Positions 1 through 11,297 of a DNA stretch of 64,000 nucleotides are shown here, one piece after another. The notes beneath the pieces were generated by a model. It was not told the origin of the DNA and searched no databases. It saw only the letters and a program-made list of their open reading frames with translations. The stretch spans positions 992,001 to 1,056,000 of the forward strand of contig VJWM01000019.1 in the NCBI GenBank assembly GCA_010909165.1, written 5' to 3'. The stretch's first letter is position 1; the number at the start of each line of letters is the position of its first letter. A program made the position numbers and the translations under genes. The stretch is from Anthoceros angustus (taxonomy: Eukaryota > Streptophyta > Anthocerotopsida > Anthocerotales > Anthocerotaceae).

Positions 1-1600
1 GCTGTCCATGGCCGTCTGTGGCAGCGTTGAGGCGAGCTTGCCAATATGGAACAGCTTACCAACAGTGTAAATCCAGCATATGTATCTGGGCGATGTTTCT
101 CGACACAGAATGCCCCCAAGGTTTCACATGCGTTGTGGGCCGATGGTGGAAGGGCAACTTGGGCAAGGGACTGCAAAAACGACCCACAACCCCATGAGCA
201 TTCTACATACCTGTGTCGTTTGCGGGATTTGGAAGGAACGCTATTTATAGAAGGCATGAGCCTCATCAGCTCGGCTGGATGTACTGTATGAGGCATGTGC
301 AACCTTGGACAGCTCTGAGAAACCCATGTCCTACACGAAGTACATATTCCTATTGGCTCGATTCTTTTTCGTATTTCAGATTATCAAGGGTGAATTGCTA
401 TGACGTGTAGAGATATCTGGTAGAGATAATTCTTTTCGCGCAGATCAGGAAGTGGTTTCTTCACATGCAGATTCTCTCTGACTTTCTAAAGCTACAGCTG
501 CATAGTGGAATGCACCGTGCGCAGCTGGGCATTATGCACCTAGTGACGTACGCCACCACAGCCTCCTTCCTGACGGGTCTTGAAATTCGTGAATCCTAAG
601 CAGTTAACTTTAACATCGTGAACAAGATGGCTTTTATTATAAGAACAGGTTGCAAAAAGGCTGTCAATAACATCACACCACTGTTTCTGCTACAGATCTT
701 GCACACCTTGGAAGTTGGAAAGTCGGAACTTGGAAGGATTCGGAGGAGAGAGGACCACAACTGCCACTTGCCCGCCTTTCTTAGCCTTCGGGCTTCGAGC
801 CATTAAATGCAGAACAAAATCCAAAGTGAAACATGGGCGACGCAGTCAATCGCCTGCCACAAGATTACCATCACGATGTATTCAGCACACACAAGCACAA
901 GTTTTATCACAAGTACTGGATCTGATGGATCACCTGGTAGTGCATCCTTACCTACGATTCTCGTGGAGCCTTCCTTGCAGCTCCATCGTCTTCCGTGTAC
1001 AACTTTGTTCTTTGCCGTATGCAGATGTTCTTTGATGGGGTCGGTCTTGAAAAGTCAGAGCACAAGGGCATGCGCATATGTAGGATGGTTCAGGACGGGA
1101 GCCCTGCGTCAGTGCGCCGCAGCCATAGCCAATACTGGATACTGTTAAAAAGTATCTGAAGACAGAGAAAAAGCGGTCGTGGATATGTACCGGTGCGAGA
1201 TATTTGCCATTGGAGGAAGCCTGTGCCTTGTGCGACATGGTTAACCTGAATCCGCATCTGACCAGGCCGGGGCCCAGGCACTGAGCCCATGTTGGGACTT
1301 TCCCCGGATAGCCAAAGTGGTGTGGCAGCTCCGGCTTCCCAGCACCGAGATCTTTAAGAACAGGCTGGAGGTCTTGCGGTGAACAGGCCCACCAAATGCA
1401 AATGCGCAATTTGCAAACGCAAACGCGCATTGGACTCTGGACTTGGATAACTAAGAATGTCCATACTGTCCGGGCCCCAGTTCATCAGCGCCTGCAGTCG
1501 CCATTGTCACGTTGCAGCACAATTATTGATCCCGCGTGTTGCCGACCTTGACCTCTGGGCATTGCAGTCCTATTATCTCTATTATCGGCAGGCCGGGATG
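1..1600. other. Upstream region without a recognised gene
   Basis: Short overlapping ORFs occur on both strands but none has recognisable similarity. One stretch at about 1131-1284 (+) reads open for about 50 codons with a plausible coding look (Lys-rich start, then a C-x2-C pair). It has no clear splice context and I do not recognise it. The right end leads into the laccase promoter. Confidence 0.4.
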
Positions 1601-1607
1601 TATAAAT
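1601..1607 (+). promoter_or_regulatory. TATA box of the laccase gene
   Basis: The bases TATAAAT lie about 140 bases upstream of the chosen laccase start codon at 1744, in a GC-richer context. The position suits a plant core promoter with a leader of about 100 bases. This is inferred from sequence only. Confidence 0.55.
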
Positions 1608-1743
1608 CGGAGGAGCTCCTTGCAGTCAGCAGCATCTCGGCTCGGCGACCTGACTTGGAGGTCAGCACTGTTAAGGACGCGATCTGGGCGGGCTCGGCTT
1701 GGATCCATCGCTGCCAGATTGCGGGCCGCATTTGCGAACCGCA

Positions 1744-4227
1744 ATGGCCAGGGAACAGACAGTGCAGGCTCAGGCCCAGGTCGCCGCTCTTGTGCTGGCC
1801 CTGTTGTGCCTCGCCACCGGGGTGGCAGCCAACATCACGTACAAGTCTGAGGAGCCTTACGATCTGGACAAGGGCCGGAAGGGCAATGAGCCCATCACGC
1901 ATTACTACGACTGGAAGGTGCGGAGATCGACCCTGGCCCAGAATGGCTGCCATCTTCCATCTTGCTTGCTTATTATTTCGATAGCTAATGTGTGCAATTT
2001 GTGGGTTTACAACGGTGCAGATAGTGCACACAGAGGTCACTCGTCTCTGCTCGACGAAGACCATCGTCTCCATCAATGGCGAGTTTCCGGGACCTGCTAT
2101 CCATATACGGGAAGATGACAGCGTGGTGATCAAAGTCACCAACCATGTGGAGCACAATGTTACACTTCACTGGTACTGCTTCCTCAGTCCTCCATTCCGG
2201 GATTTGTCTCTGGATTTCTGTTGAGATACCAGAACAACAGAGTGTGTGGTTGTAAAGACACACAATTGGATGACGTAGTGTTGTGAAATTTACAGGCACG
2301 GGCTAAGGATGGTGCTTCAGAACTGGCAGGACGGGCCCGCGTACGTGACAATGTGCCCCATCCAGCCGGGCGACTCTTTCACCTACCGATTCACGGTGGA
2401 TCACGGACAGAGGGGAACGGTGTGGTAAGTTCGCCTCAACCACGCAAACAAGATGCTGGGTTGTGTTCGCCTATGAGCAGTGCTCAATTTTGCTGTGCGC
2501 AACTCCCAGGTACCACGCCCACATCACCTGGCTCAGGGCTACTCTTTACGGTGCTTTCATCGTTTATCCCAAGAAGGGCGTCTCGTACCCGTTCCCCAAG
2601 CCGCACGCCGAAGAAACGATCCTCTTTGGTGAGCTTCGGTTCTTGTTTGGCTGCCAGTGTCCAGATTGAGGAGAGGGTGAATAAGATCGATGCTGTTGCG
2701 ACAGTGGCTGCCTCCGATTCCCACTGTAATTGCTGATTCGCGAAACCATTGCAGGCGAATGGTGGAAGGCTGACACCGAGCAGATCGAAGTCGTTGCAAT
2801 CAGGCAGGGAGCAAAATACAACGTCTCCGACGCGTACACGCTCAACGGGCAGCCTGGAGACACCCAGAACTGTTCAGCCACAGGTAACCCACCAAGTGCC
2901 TACGAGATGGCTGCCAGTGTGAACAAGTATTGGAACTCCAAGCCCATCGCATTGAGCTTGCAATGAACTCTGGGGGTTTGTCGAGTGCAGAGATGACAAG
3001 GGTGAAGGTGGAAGCTGGCAAGACATATCTTCTGCGCCTTATCAACGCCGCCATGAACTTCGAGCAGTATTTCAGCATCGCCGGGCACAAGCTGACGGTG
3101 GTGGAAGCCGACGGGGAGTACACCAAGCCATACACGACAGACGTGATTCTTCTCACCCCAGGCCAGAGCACCAACGTGCTGCTCAAGGCCTCCCACAAGG
3201 AAGGAGGGGAGTATTACATTGCCATTAGTCCGTGGTCTCCAGCCCCGGTCCCCTTCGGCAAGATACCTGCTAGCGCCATCCTGGAGTATGTGAAGCCTAA
3301 GAAAAGCAAGAAGATAAGGTCTCCGATGCCCATCTTCCCTGCCGCCAACGACAGTCAGTTTGCTCTCGATTTCGAGGAGAATCTGAAGTCCCTGGCCAAC
3401 AAGGATTTCCCCATCTCCGTGCCCTTGGAGCTGGACGAGCACCAGGAATTCACCGTCGGATACAATGTGCAACCGTGCAAGCCTGAAGACGGATGCGCTT
3501 TCCGAGGTAACCAGTTCAGGCTGAGGACCAGCATCAACAACATTACTTTCATCGCCCCAACCAGATCTCTTCTGGAGGTGAGTGGTTTCCTCTTCCTCTC
3601 GTCCAATAATGTTTCCACCTACCTTGGCGTTCTGCATCTCTAACTGGACGGATTTCTGCAGGCTTACTACTTCAGGGAGAAAAAGGTGTTCACCACCGAT
3701 TTTCCAGATACTCCCAAGATCAAGTATAATTTCACTGGTCCGGTGCAGCCTGGTAGTCTTCTGGGTGAGAAAGGGACAAGACTGAATGTCCTCAAGTTCG
3801 GAGCCAATGTGCAACTGGTGTTCCAAAATACCAACTCCCTTTTCTTTGAGAGCCACCCCTTCCATCTTCACGGCTTCAGCTTTTTCATTGTGGGCTCTGG
3901 ATTCGGAACCTTTGATGAGAAAGTGCACAGCAAGGGCTTCAACCTCAAGGATCCACCTCTTCGTAACACAGCATCCGTTCCTGCCGGGGGGTGGACTGCG
4001 ATTCGATTTAAAGCTGACAATCCAGGTAGGAGTTTGTCAGTTTGTGATAAATGTGGCGCGGTTTCTGAAATGGAAACTAACTCGAGAGTTTCACAGGTGT
4101 CTGGTTCATGCACTGTCATCTAGAGATCCATACCTCGTGGGGCATGGCTATGGCGTTCCTTGTGAAGGATGGAAAGGGACCTCTGGAAACTCTTCCCGGC
4201 CCGCCGCCCTTCATGCCCAAGTGCTAG
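1744..4227 (+). CDS. Laccase (plant multicopper oxidase), 8 exons
   Basis: This is a secreted blue copper oxidase that oxidises phenolics such as monolignols while reducing oxygen to water. Exons are 1744-1917, 2021-2172, 2296-2424, 2510-2628, 2755-2883, 2991-3577, 3662-4025 and 4097-4227. All introns are GT-AG, phases match, and the product is 594 residues, within the plant laccase range. Residues 1 to about 29 form a signal peptide ending in a GVAA-like cleavage site; an in-frame ATG at 1699 would place 15 polar residues in front, so I chose 1744. All four copper motifs are present: HWHG (split by intron 2), WYHAH (split by intron 3), HPFHLHG in exon 7 and HCHLEIH in exon 8. The T1 axial position, ten residues after the Cys, is Met rather than the usual plant Leu. 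Ascorbate oxidase is less likely because the LRATLYGA and PHAEE-LFGEWW blocks are laccase-like. Confidence 0.95.
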
Positions 4228-4394
4228 ATGTATGCCGTGGGCAGACTATTTTTTCCCACCGAAAGCAACTATCTCGGTTGTTTCAGAGGCTCTTCTGCTC
4301 CACGTGCTCATCCTTCGAAGAAGCGTGCATTGCTCTTGTACCAAAAAAGGCGAAAAAATGTATAGATTGGACACCCTGGAATATTTATTTTTCC

Positions 4395-4400
4395 AATAAA
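4395..4400 (+). terminator. Polyadenylation signal of laccase
   Basis: AATAAA lies 168 bases after the laccase stop codon in an AT-rich stretch, as expected for a plant near-upstream element. Confidence 0.5.
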
Positions 4401-4590
4401 TGGCTGAGCCCGGCAGGCCCCGTTACACTCGTTATGTTCTTGCTCGTATAACAGTTGCAGGCTAAATTTTGGTTGGACTGCGGTTTTCTTGCCAAATGTA
4501 AAGCAAGATAGTGCATCTGTTTATGACGTTACCTTTCTTTCATCATCCACAACATCAGAACAACTTGTTCTAACCTCTGTTTCCTTCTCA

Positions 4591-4977
4591 GCGAAGCTGG
4601 CGCCCCAACTGGCTGAGGGATCCAGGTGAAAGTGCACCTGTGCCCTAGCTTCGTACACTGAGCCAGATGGAGCCTCAGCTGGGCCGGTCGGACGCGATGA
4701 GGCTGTTAGTGACATTCCCAGCCAGGTTTCATCGGAGGCAAGCCTTACCACGGGGCACTATGCCGGCGGTAAAAAACAAGGCCTGAAACTAAGGGATTGA
4801 TGGGACCAATTGCATAATATTGTAAGTAGATTTGACCTACAGGTGCGACGGCTCTACCTTAATCAATCGGGCTTGGACAGCCCACAGCCGCGCGCGGAGC
4901 TGAGATTTTAGCTGGCTTCGGCCATCAAGTTGGAGCTCCAGCTGGATGCACCGAGCCAGGTAGCGCGCCAGCTTCGC
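4591..4977. mobile_element. MITE-like element with terminal inverted repeats
   Basis: A perfect 13-base inverted pair, GCGAAGCTGGCGC at 4591-4603 and its complement at 4965-4977, bounds about 390 bases. Similarity continues inwards imperfectly for about 30 more bases (blocks around TGGCT and ATCCAG). There is no ORF inside. No clear target-site duplication is visible, so superfamily assignment is not possible. It sits between the convergent laccase and NYC1 genes. Confidence 0.5.
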
Positions 4978-5533
4978 ACAAAAGAAAAAAAAGGTGACCA
5001 TGAAGTTTTCCCTGAATTTCTTTGACGAGATCGGTAAGCCATCTTGTCCTCCTCACCCAGCAGAAATGTATTTGACGGATGGAAAAGCGACTACGAATCC
5101 GACATCGCTATGTGTACAGACCATGCCGAGTGCCGAGAAACACCAATGGAACTAGTCATGTCCACTTGATGACCGTGAGCTGCAACATTCCCATTCATCA
5201 ACAATATCCTTCATCCTTCACACTATCCTGCAATTCCATTTTTATTCACATTAATAAAGGTTATACAACCAATAGCTTACAACGATGCAACAACAGCACC
5301 CTGTTGCTACGTATCCGACTACATTTGATGATCCAACAACATACTGTAATATACAGTGTCACTGACGATGGGGAGCAAATAGACATTGCCCCCAACAATC
5401 CCATTCCCTTCACAGTTGACATATTTACAAACAAGCAAGCGATCTGGATTGGTTACTCTTTTCATAACCTGATCAGATTTTTCTGACCGTGCAAAACTGA
5501 AGACGCTCCACCCACCATCTCCTCGCAAAGTCG

Positions 5534-8500
5534 TTACGTGCCCGGGAGATTGCCACCAGAGGAACTGGACAAGATGATGTAGGCACAAATCACTGATGAC
5601 GAGAACAAGGACACCCATGTTCCACTGGGAACAAGTTCCATGGCTGCTGTAACTGATGATTTCTCTCGCCCTTCTGCCCACATGCGCAACCTGTCCGCCT
5701 CTGCTGCATACACTGCTCTTCCCTGTCAAACACGAAGATCATTATGAGATTCACTGATCCTACGAATCTGTTAAGATCGACATCAGAAAGCAACCAGTTC
5801 ATCTGGAACACAAGGACCACCCCGGAGTAGACTTATACCTCCTCATCAAACCAACGGCCCCGCCGCAGCCATGCTGTCACTATTGCAAGTATTATCCTTG
5901 GGGGGGTCAAGTAGTTCACTGCTTTTCCTGTGCCTTTAACTGTTCTCATCAGAGGGACCAGCGCGCGTGCCACAGTCTCAGGCTGCTCACAAATGAAGTT
6001 GAACATCTTTTTGTTCTGAAGGGTCGCACCACTGCCAAGAAAAAACGCTTGACATCAGCAGTGCCCGACTGGCATTAAGTGGTACACTGTTTACCCAGAG
6101 GGAGCGGCAGCCCAGTTAGAACTCTCTACAATCAAATCAAATTCCCGTTCAACCAAGAAAGCAATACGACCACAAAAGGTCACCTTAAAAGAAGATCAGT
6201 GAGCACCATCCCAGGAGAGGCCGTGTGAATTCCCACCCTATAACCCTTACATTCTTGAAGAAGAGATGCATGCAGCTGTCGTAGACCACTCTTTGTGGCT
6301 CCATACCTGGTTGGAAGGCCAGAACGGGTCAGCCTCTTCAGAGAACCGTGCAGACAGAAAAACCTAAAACAAAAGTGAGAGGACAAGGTATCTGAAGTCT
6401 CACACAGCTGTCAAAGGTGTACTAGCGCCTCCAGAGCCCGCACCATCCATGTTGAAAATATGGCCAGCTTTGCCCTGTGACTTCATCACTTGGATAGCTT
6501 CACGAGTGCACAAGATAGAGCCTACAAGATTTGTGGACACTATCTGCTCTCGGTTGACAGCAGAACACAGGATATTCAGCATCATGTCTCTGTCCCAACC
6601 ATGTTTTGGACTCTAGAGAAGGAAAGATCTTGTAACCCAGCTGCTAGTGGGAGATACATCCAAGCACTGCCATAGATAGTAGAGTTCACCAAGCACCTCT
6701 AGCCTCACCTGCTCTATCTCATTGTCGGAAAACTCCACGAGTGGCCTGAAGCCCTTATTTACCCCAGCATTATTGACCTGTGAAAAGAGTTTGTCGTCAG
6801 AACGTGTGCATCCTACTGAGAAAGGGTTTGAATGGAGAGTGTCAAACTTCAAGCAAATGGTTCCATCTGATTAACTCAATCAATCACCACCTTAAATGTG
6901 AACCTTACCCAGATATCTACAAACCCAAATTCCTGAAGAGCCAGGTCTCCAAGTGCCTTGACATCTTCACTTTTGGAGACATCGCAGGCTATACCAATGA
7001 CTCTCGACTGACTTCCTTGGAATTCCTCCTCAAGCTCTGCCACTGTGCTACGCACAGAATCCACGCTGTCGTCCAAAAAATGCAGCAGAGAATAACTCAG
7101 TCCACAAGCACTGTGATGCTATTGCGTGTACTGCTTGTGAGCACTAAAAGTAGCCCATCGAAGAAGACACGGTGGTAATATTGACCTTCGTGAAGCAATG
7201 CATACATTGTCACCAGATCGCAGAAACTCCCGAGCCAAAGCTTTCCCTAAGCCTCGAGTGCTGCACCACACAGAACATGGTATCACGCTTCGCTCCTTTC
7301 TTGTCTAGCCATAATAGGGAGAGAACAAGGAGTTCTAACTCCACTACCTAAATTGCAATTCAATAGAGAGCCAAAGTAAGAACTACCTGCCAGTAATAAC
7401 AACATTACGTGTACCACGCTTGCAATGATTCTCTAGAACTTGGTTAGCGCCAATCATAGATCCTATGATTATCCCAGCAAGCCAGCTAAACCATAATACA
7501 CCTTCTTCATGCGAAGTGCCATCTGGGCCAAAGGAAAAGAGGATCAAATATGCTCAGGAATACACGAAGATCGACAGGCTAGGATGACCAGAGACTAAAA
7601 GTTCCACGATCTAAGACAGAGGTCGACAAGAATGTCAAGCCAGTTCAAGGAACTAAGCCAGAGAACCAACCAGATAGCTGAAAACCTGTTGCGAGAATAA
7701 CCCCGGTGCTCATCATGATAAAGATGTACTTCCCTAGCTGCCCTGTAAACTGGTCACACGGAACATAATTGAGGCCCCAAAATCCAGACAATCTGTAGAA
7801 GCTAGACCTCCAACAAATCTCCAGTAAAATGGTCCGGATCCAACCTAGTCCACTCCCAGCTACTTACAGCATAGAAGTCTGCCTCAGCTTGACGCCAAGC
7901 CTCGCCAACCGTCCTCCTTACAACAGCATCTTCCAACTTTGCCAGTGGATTCCAGAACAAAGCCATCTTGGATCGGCCTTCTCCATCACTCGGTAACACG
8001 TCTTCAACCGAGCCCCCTTTTCTAACAAGAGTTCCGTCAACTACCTTAATCAGTGGTCTCACTACAGTCGTGAACAGATTCTCACGCCGTCTCGGCTTTC
8101 CTAACACTGCACCTCCACCACAATCTGCCTCTCCCGTGGCCCCCGTACTAGTGCTGCACGTCGATTCCCCCGTGCTCATATCCTGCGCTGAATCCTGTAC
8201 CACAATTGTCCGCTCCACATCCGCTGTACCATGATCCAGCTCGTTTCGAGAGGCAGATGAGCCCGACCCCCCCGTCTCATCCCGGGAAGCTCGGATTGCG
8301 AGGGGATGGCAGCCTGCTCTGCCAAAGCCCTGGCCCTGAAACGGGCCACGCATTACGCTTCTGAGCTCACAAGCACAGGGAGCTTGATGCAGAGGGCTAC
8401 GACCCGGCCGCAGCGCTCGACGTCGAAACCTGACACCGGAATCCGAGAAATCCACACCCTCGACACCCGCCCTGTGCACATCGATCCGGAGAGCGGGACC

Positions 8501-8836
8501 GGGACCTGAAGTCTGAGGAACAGCGGGGGAAGAGGCACACAACCACTCCATATCCAGCCACGATTTGCTACCGCAGACGCCCTGAGGTTGTGTGCATCCA
8601 AACCCGATCCGGCAGAATTCCTTCACAGGAAGGCTTGCGGCCAAGCCTCCGAGGAGCGCATCACAAATTTGCAGATCCGAGAGATGGAATGGCAGGCGCG
8701 CGGGCGCGCGGAGGGACGCGCAATTGGGAGGAGTGTGCTTGTGACGGACGCAAATGGCATTAGGACAAAATGAGACGGCTTTCAGACCAGCGGGGCGCAT
8801 GGCCAGCACAAGTGCCCCAAGACGTGGCGTGCCCAC
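5534..8836 (-). CDS. NYC1: Chlorophyll b reductase NYC1 (short-chain dehydrogenase), 10 exons
   Basis: It reduces chlorophyll b to 7-hydroxymethyl chlorophyll a in the thylakoid, the first step of chlorophyll b and LHCII breakdown. Exons in transcript order are 8836-7808, 7749-7671, 7522-7387, 7260-7186, 7065-6909, 6777-6709, 6543-6404, 6306-6184, 6031-5839 and 5722-5534; phases agree throughout. The SDR core is clear: ITGSTRGLG (NADPH loop), NNAGVNKGFRPL, NMDGAGSGG, the YGATK catalytic Tyr-Lys and SPGMVLTDLLL. Two hydrophobic segments precede the SDR domain (around ILATGF and the WLAGIIIGSMIG stretch) and a third lies near the C terminus. These membrane segments and the tail favour NYC1 over its partner NOL. 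The first exon would add about 343 residues, far longer than in flowering plants, so the start (8836, or Met codons downstream) is uncertain. The splice site at 7749 is also inferred. Confidence 0.93.
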
Positions 8837-9490
8837 CGCTTGTTGCTTCTGCTTCCAGCGATGAGGAGCCTCGGGCGGACGTTTAAAGAGGTTACCGGGC
8901 CCGCCAGTTTCTCCACACTACTGTCATGGGGATGTTATTCATTCTCTGATCAGATCACTTGGCAAAACGGCGCGGCCAAAGTATCTGGAGCTCGTGTCAC
9001 GACACACTTGCGTGGCAGGACAAACCCACAAATATCTCTGTGTCAGTTACAGTCCAGCCCCCTCTCCCTTTAGGAGTAGGTAGCTCTACACGTCTGGAAT
9101 GGGGGATGGGATGGAGCTTGTCCTTACCTTACGTCTCTCTGCCTAGGCAGCATGAATCAGCTGCTGGACCCTTGCACCTTCCAGACACAGGAAAGGAGAC
9201 TGGAATGGGGGATGTCGCTTGTCCTTACCTTACTTCTCTCTGCCTAGGCAACATGAATCAGCTTCTGTGACTCTTTCACCTTCCAGACACAGGAAAGGAG
9301 ACTGGAATGGGGGATGTAGCTTCTGGGCAACCTCGTAAGGCGTCCATATTTCACCACACACAGACTTCGCCTTCGGAGCTGGTGGATGGATCACCGTGGG
9401 AAATTCGTAATGTCTTCGTGGTGGCGGATCGAGGACACCTTGGACGCCACGAGGTAGTAGAAACAAGGTAGGTATGTAACAACAGACATG
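8837..9490. repeat. Region with a tandem repeat of about 106 bases
   Basis: From about 9095 to 9320 a unit of roughly 106 bases is present twice plus a partial third copy. Landmarks are CTGGAATGGGGGATG, CTTGTCCTTACCTTAC, CTGCCTAGGCA and ACCTTCCAGACACAGG. No gene was recognised in this stretch, which lies upstream of NYC1. Confidence 0.7.
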
Positions 9491-10310
9491 ATACAAGAGT
9501 GGAGGAGGTTGAGGACATAGGTTTGTTTGACAGCAGGTTGGGAAGCTACCTGTTTGCCAGCGACAGAGTCCTGCGTCCTTCCATGCTTGTGATGCTACTC
9601 GCATTTCTTGGATGCTTTTAATTGCTTCACCATATGAACTGATGTTTGACATAAACATCCATACATATGCTGAAGCGTCGATTCTTCTATCCACGCTCAC
9701 TGCACATCCGAAAGCCCGCTTTCCACATTTTCCCACTTTTGGAAAGCACCCAGGACGTTTCTCCGCACTGCAGTGCCAGGTTGGAAGAGCATTCCTTTTA
9801 CCCTGTCCATCGCCTTGTAGACTGGCCTGCACGGCCAAGAAATTCGACCATGCAATTTTAGTGTTGATAGAAGAAGCGATGCCATAGTCTCTGGTCATTG
9901 TCTGAAAGCGTTATGCAGATCTGTCTCAAAATCCACGTCTAACCAAGTCAGCATGAATCCTCTTACCGCTTTCTAGGTCCCCCAAGGTGCTGCATGCCTT
10001 CAACAGAGCAACAAAGGTATGTGGCCTTGGTGATCACTCCACAGTTTCGCATTCCCTTGTCTATTTCCCGGAGCTCTCTACTTTGCCCGAGCTTGGCATG
10101 CTGCGATATCAGGGCCGCCCAGGAATCCTCCGCCTTCTGCATCCACAGCCGGAATCGGTGCCACTCCCAACGCTGCCTCTAGCAGCTTTTAAGCATGAGG
10201 CGCTTCTTCTGCAGTACTGTGTAACCCATGGCGAAAACCTCCTTCTGTCCATCCAACGTCCCTCCTTCAGACAAACCTGCCCACAGAGTAGCCAAAAAGT
10301 GAGCAGCTAG
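9490..10310 (-). pseudogene. Decayed PLS-class PPR gene
   Basis: On the minus strand, PPR fragments follow one another in shifting frames: SW-ALIS-HAKLGQSREL (about 10170-10080), FVALLKACSTLGDLE (about 10020-9975), GKRIHADLVRRGFETDLHN (about 9970-9910), then the C-terminal E-type region with FQPGTAVRRNVLGA-QKW and IQEMRVASQAWKDAG. Frames change at least three times and stops interrupt. The order matches the end of a PLS-E PPR protein, so this is a pseudogene and not an assembly of chance ORFs. It lies in the intergenic gap between NYC1 and the first SPX-RING gene. Confidence 0.8.
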
Positions 10311-11297
10311 TCCAACGGGTCACAAAAACATCTACATATGTAAAGGGCATGGGAGTTGCAGTTTTCTACTTACTCTGTCCCGTCTGTGCTTCCACCAATC
10401 CTTCACATAATTCTGCCATAGCGAGCTCACATTCGGTCTAGTCCTTCTACATGCGAAACCCACAAACCAAACCTCAAATCGTCAGGCCAGCACTAAAATG
10501 CCTTCTCAAGCTCCCATACATCTGATCAAATAACATCATACGAGAAACCCCTTCCCCTCCTACACCTTGACTTGCAAGCTTTTCAATCTCATGCCCCGCT
10601 CGGTATCCGGAGACATGTCACTTGGTCTCCTCACCCTTCGACCGGGCGCATGGTTGGAGAGGGACATATGTATACCCTCTAGATACCCGTCAGAACAGAA
10701 AACTGTATCTGAGTATCCATCAGGATACAGTTGTCTGATCTGATGGGAATCTGATGAATATCACAGTACCTGCATTGGTGTGTCTGTACACTGGACCTTT
10801 CACTTCTGAACCGATTCAGAAGCTTCTGAAGCGCTTCAGAAACCTGGGAAAGTTGAGAACCCGCATCGCTTGTTGCTGTCGCACTGGCAGACCTCAATAG
10901 AAAAAGAGGTTCCTGGTCAGAGGTGGAATCGCAACAGACACAGCGTGTGGAGCGTGCAAATCTTTGTTTATTCTTGACTGGAGAGGCAGCTGAAGATCAA
11001 AGGCGGTGCCTCTGCTCCACCATACGTTTCGATGTCAGGCAGCCATGGAGACCGAAATTCCCAAGTATGCAAGGAAAGGAGGAGGATGGAGGATGGGCGA
11101 AACGATGAAACAGGTATACATAGATGTGTACTAATGGTATCAAGCAGCAGAGGTCTGTCTTCGGCTCTGGAAAGCTATCCGCAGCCCCTGTCGTCCTTGT
11201 CACGTTTGGCTTGATTAGGTACTAGCCTTGGCCGGGAATATCCTCTAATCAGTAGATGTTTCTCCGCTGCTATGTAGGCCTTGGCAAGCCTCACAAC
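10311..11297. other. Gap with an unassigned minus-strand ORF
   Basis: The only ORF with a coding look is at 10679-10897 (-), 72 residues, with a Ser/Gln/Leu-rich start and a near-palindromic run of CAGAAGC-type words. No family was recognised. The rest appears featureless. Confidence 0.3.

Noticed and set aside
948-1430. Minus-strand ORF of 160 residues
   Set aside because: No similarity, odd composition, and a competing plus-strand reading; not supported as a gene.
2900-3928. Minus-strand ORF of 342 residues
   Set aside because: It is exactly antisense to laccase exons 6 and 7 and has no recognisable similarity.
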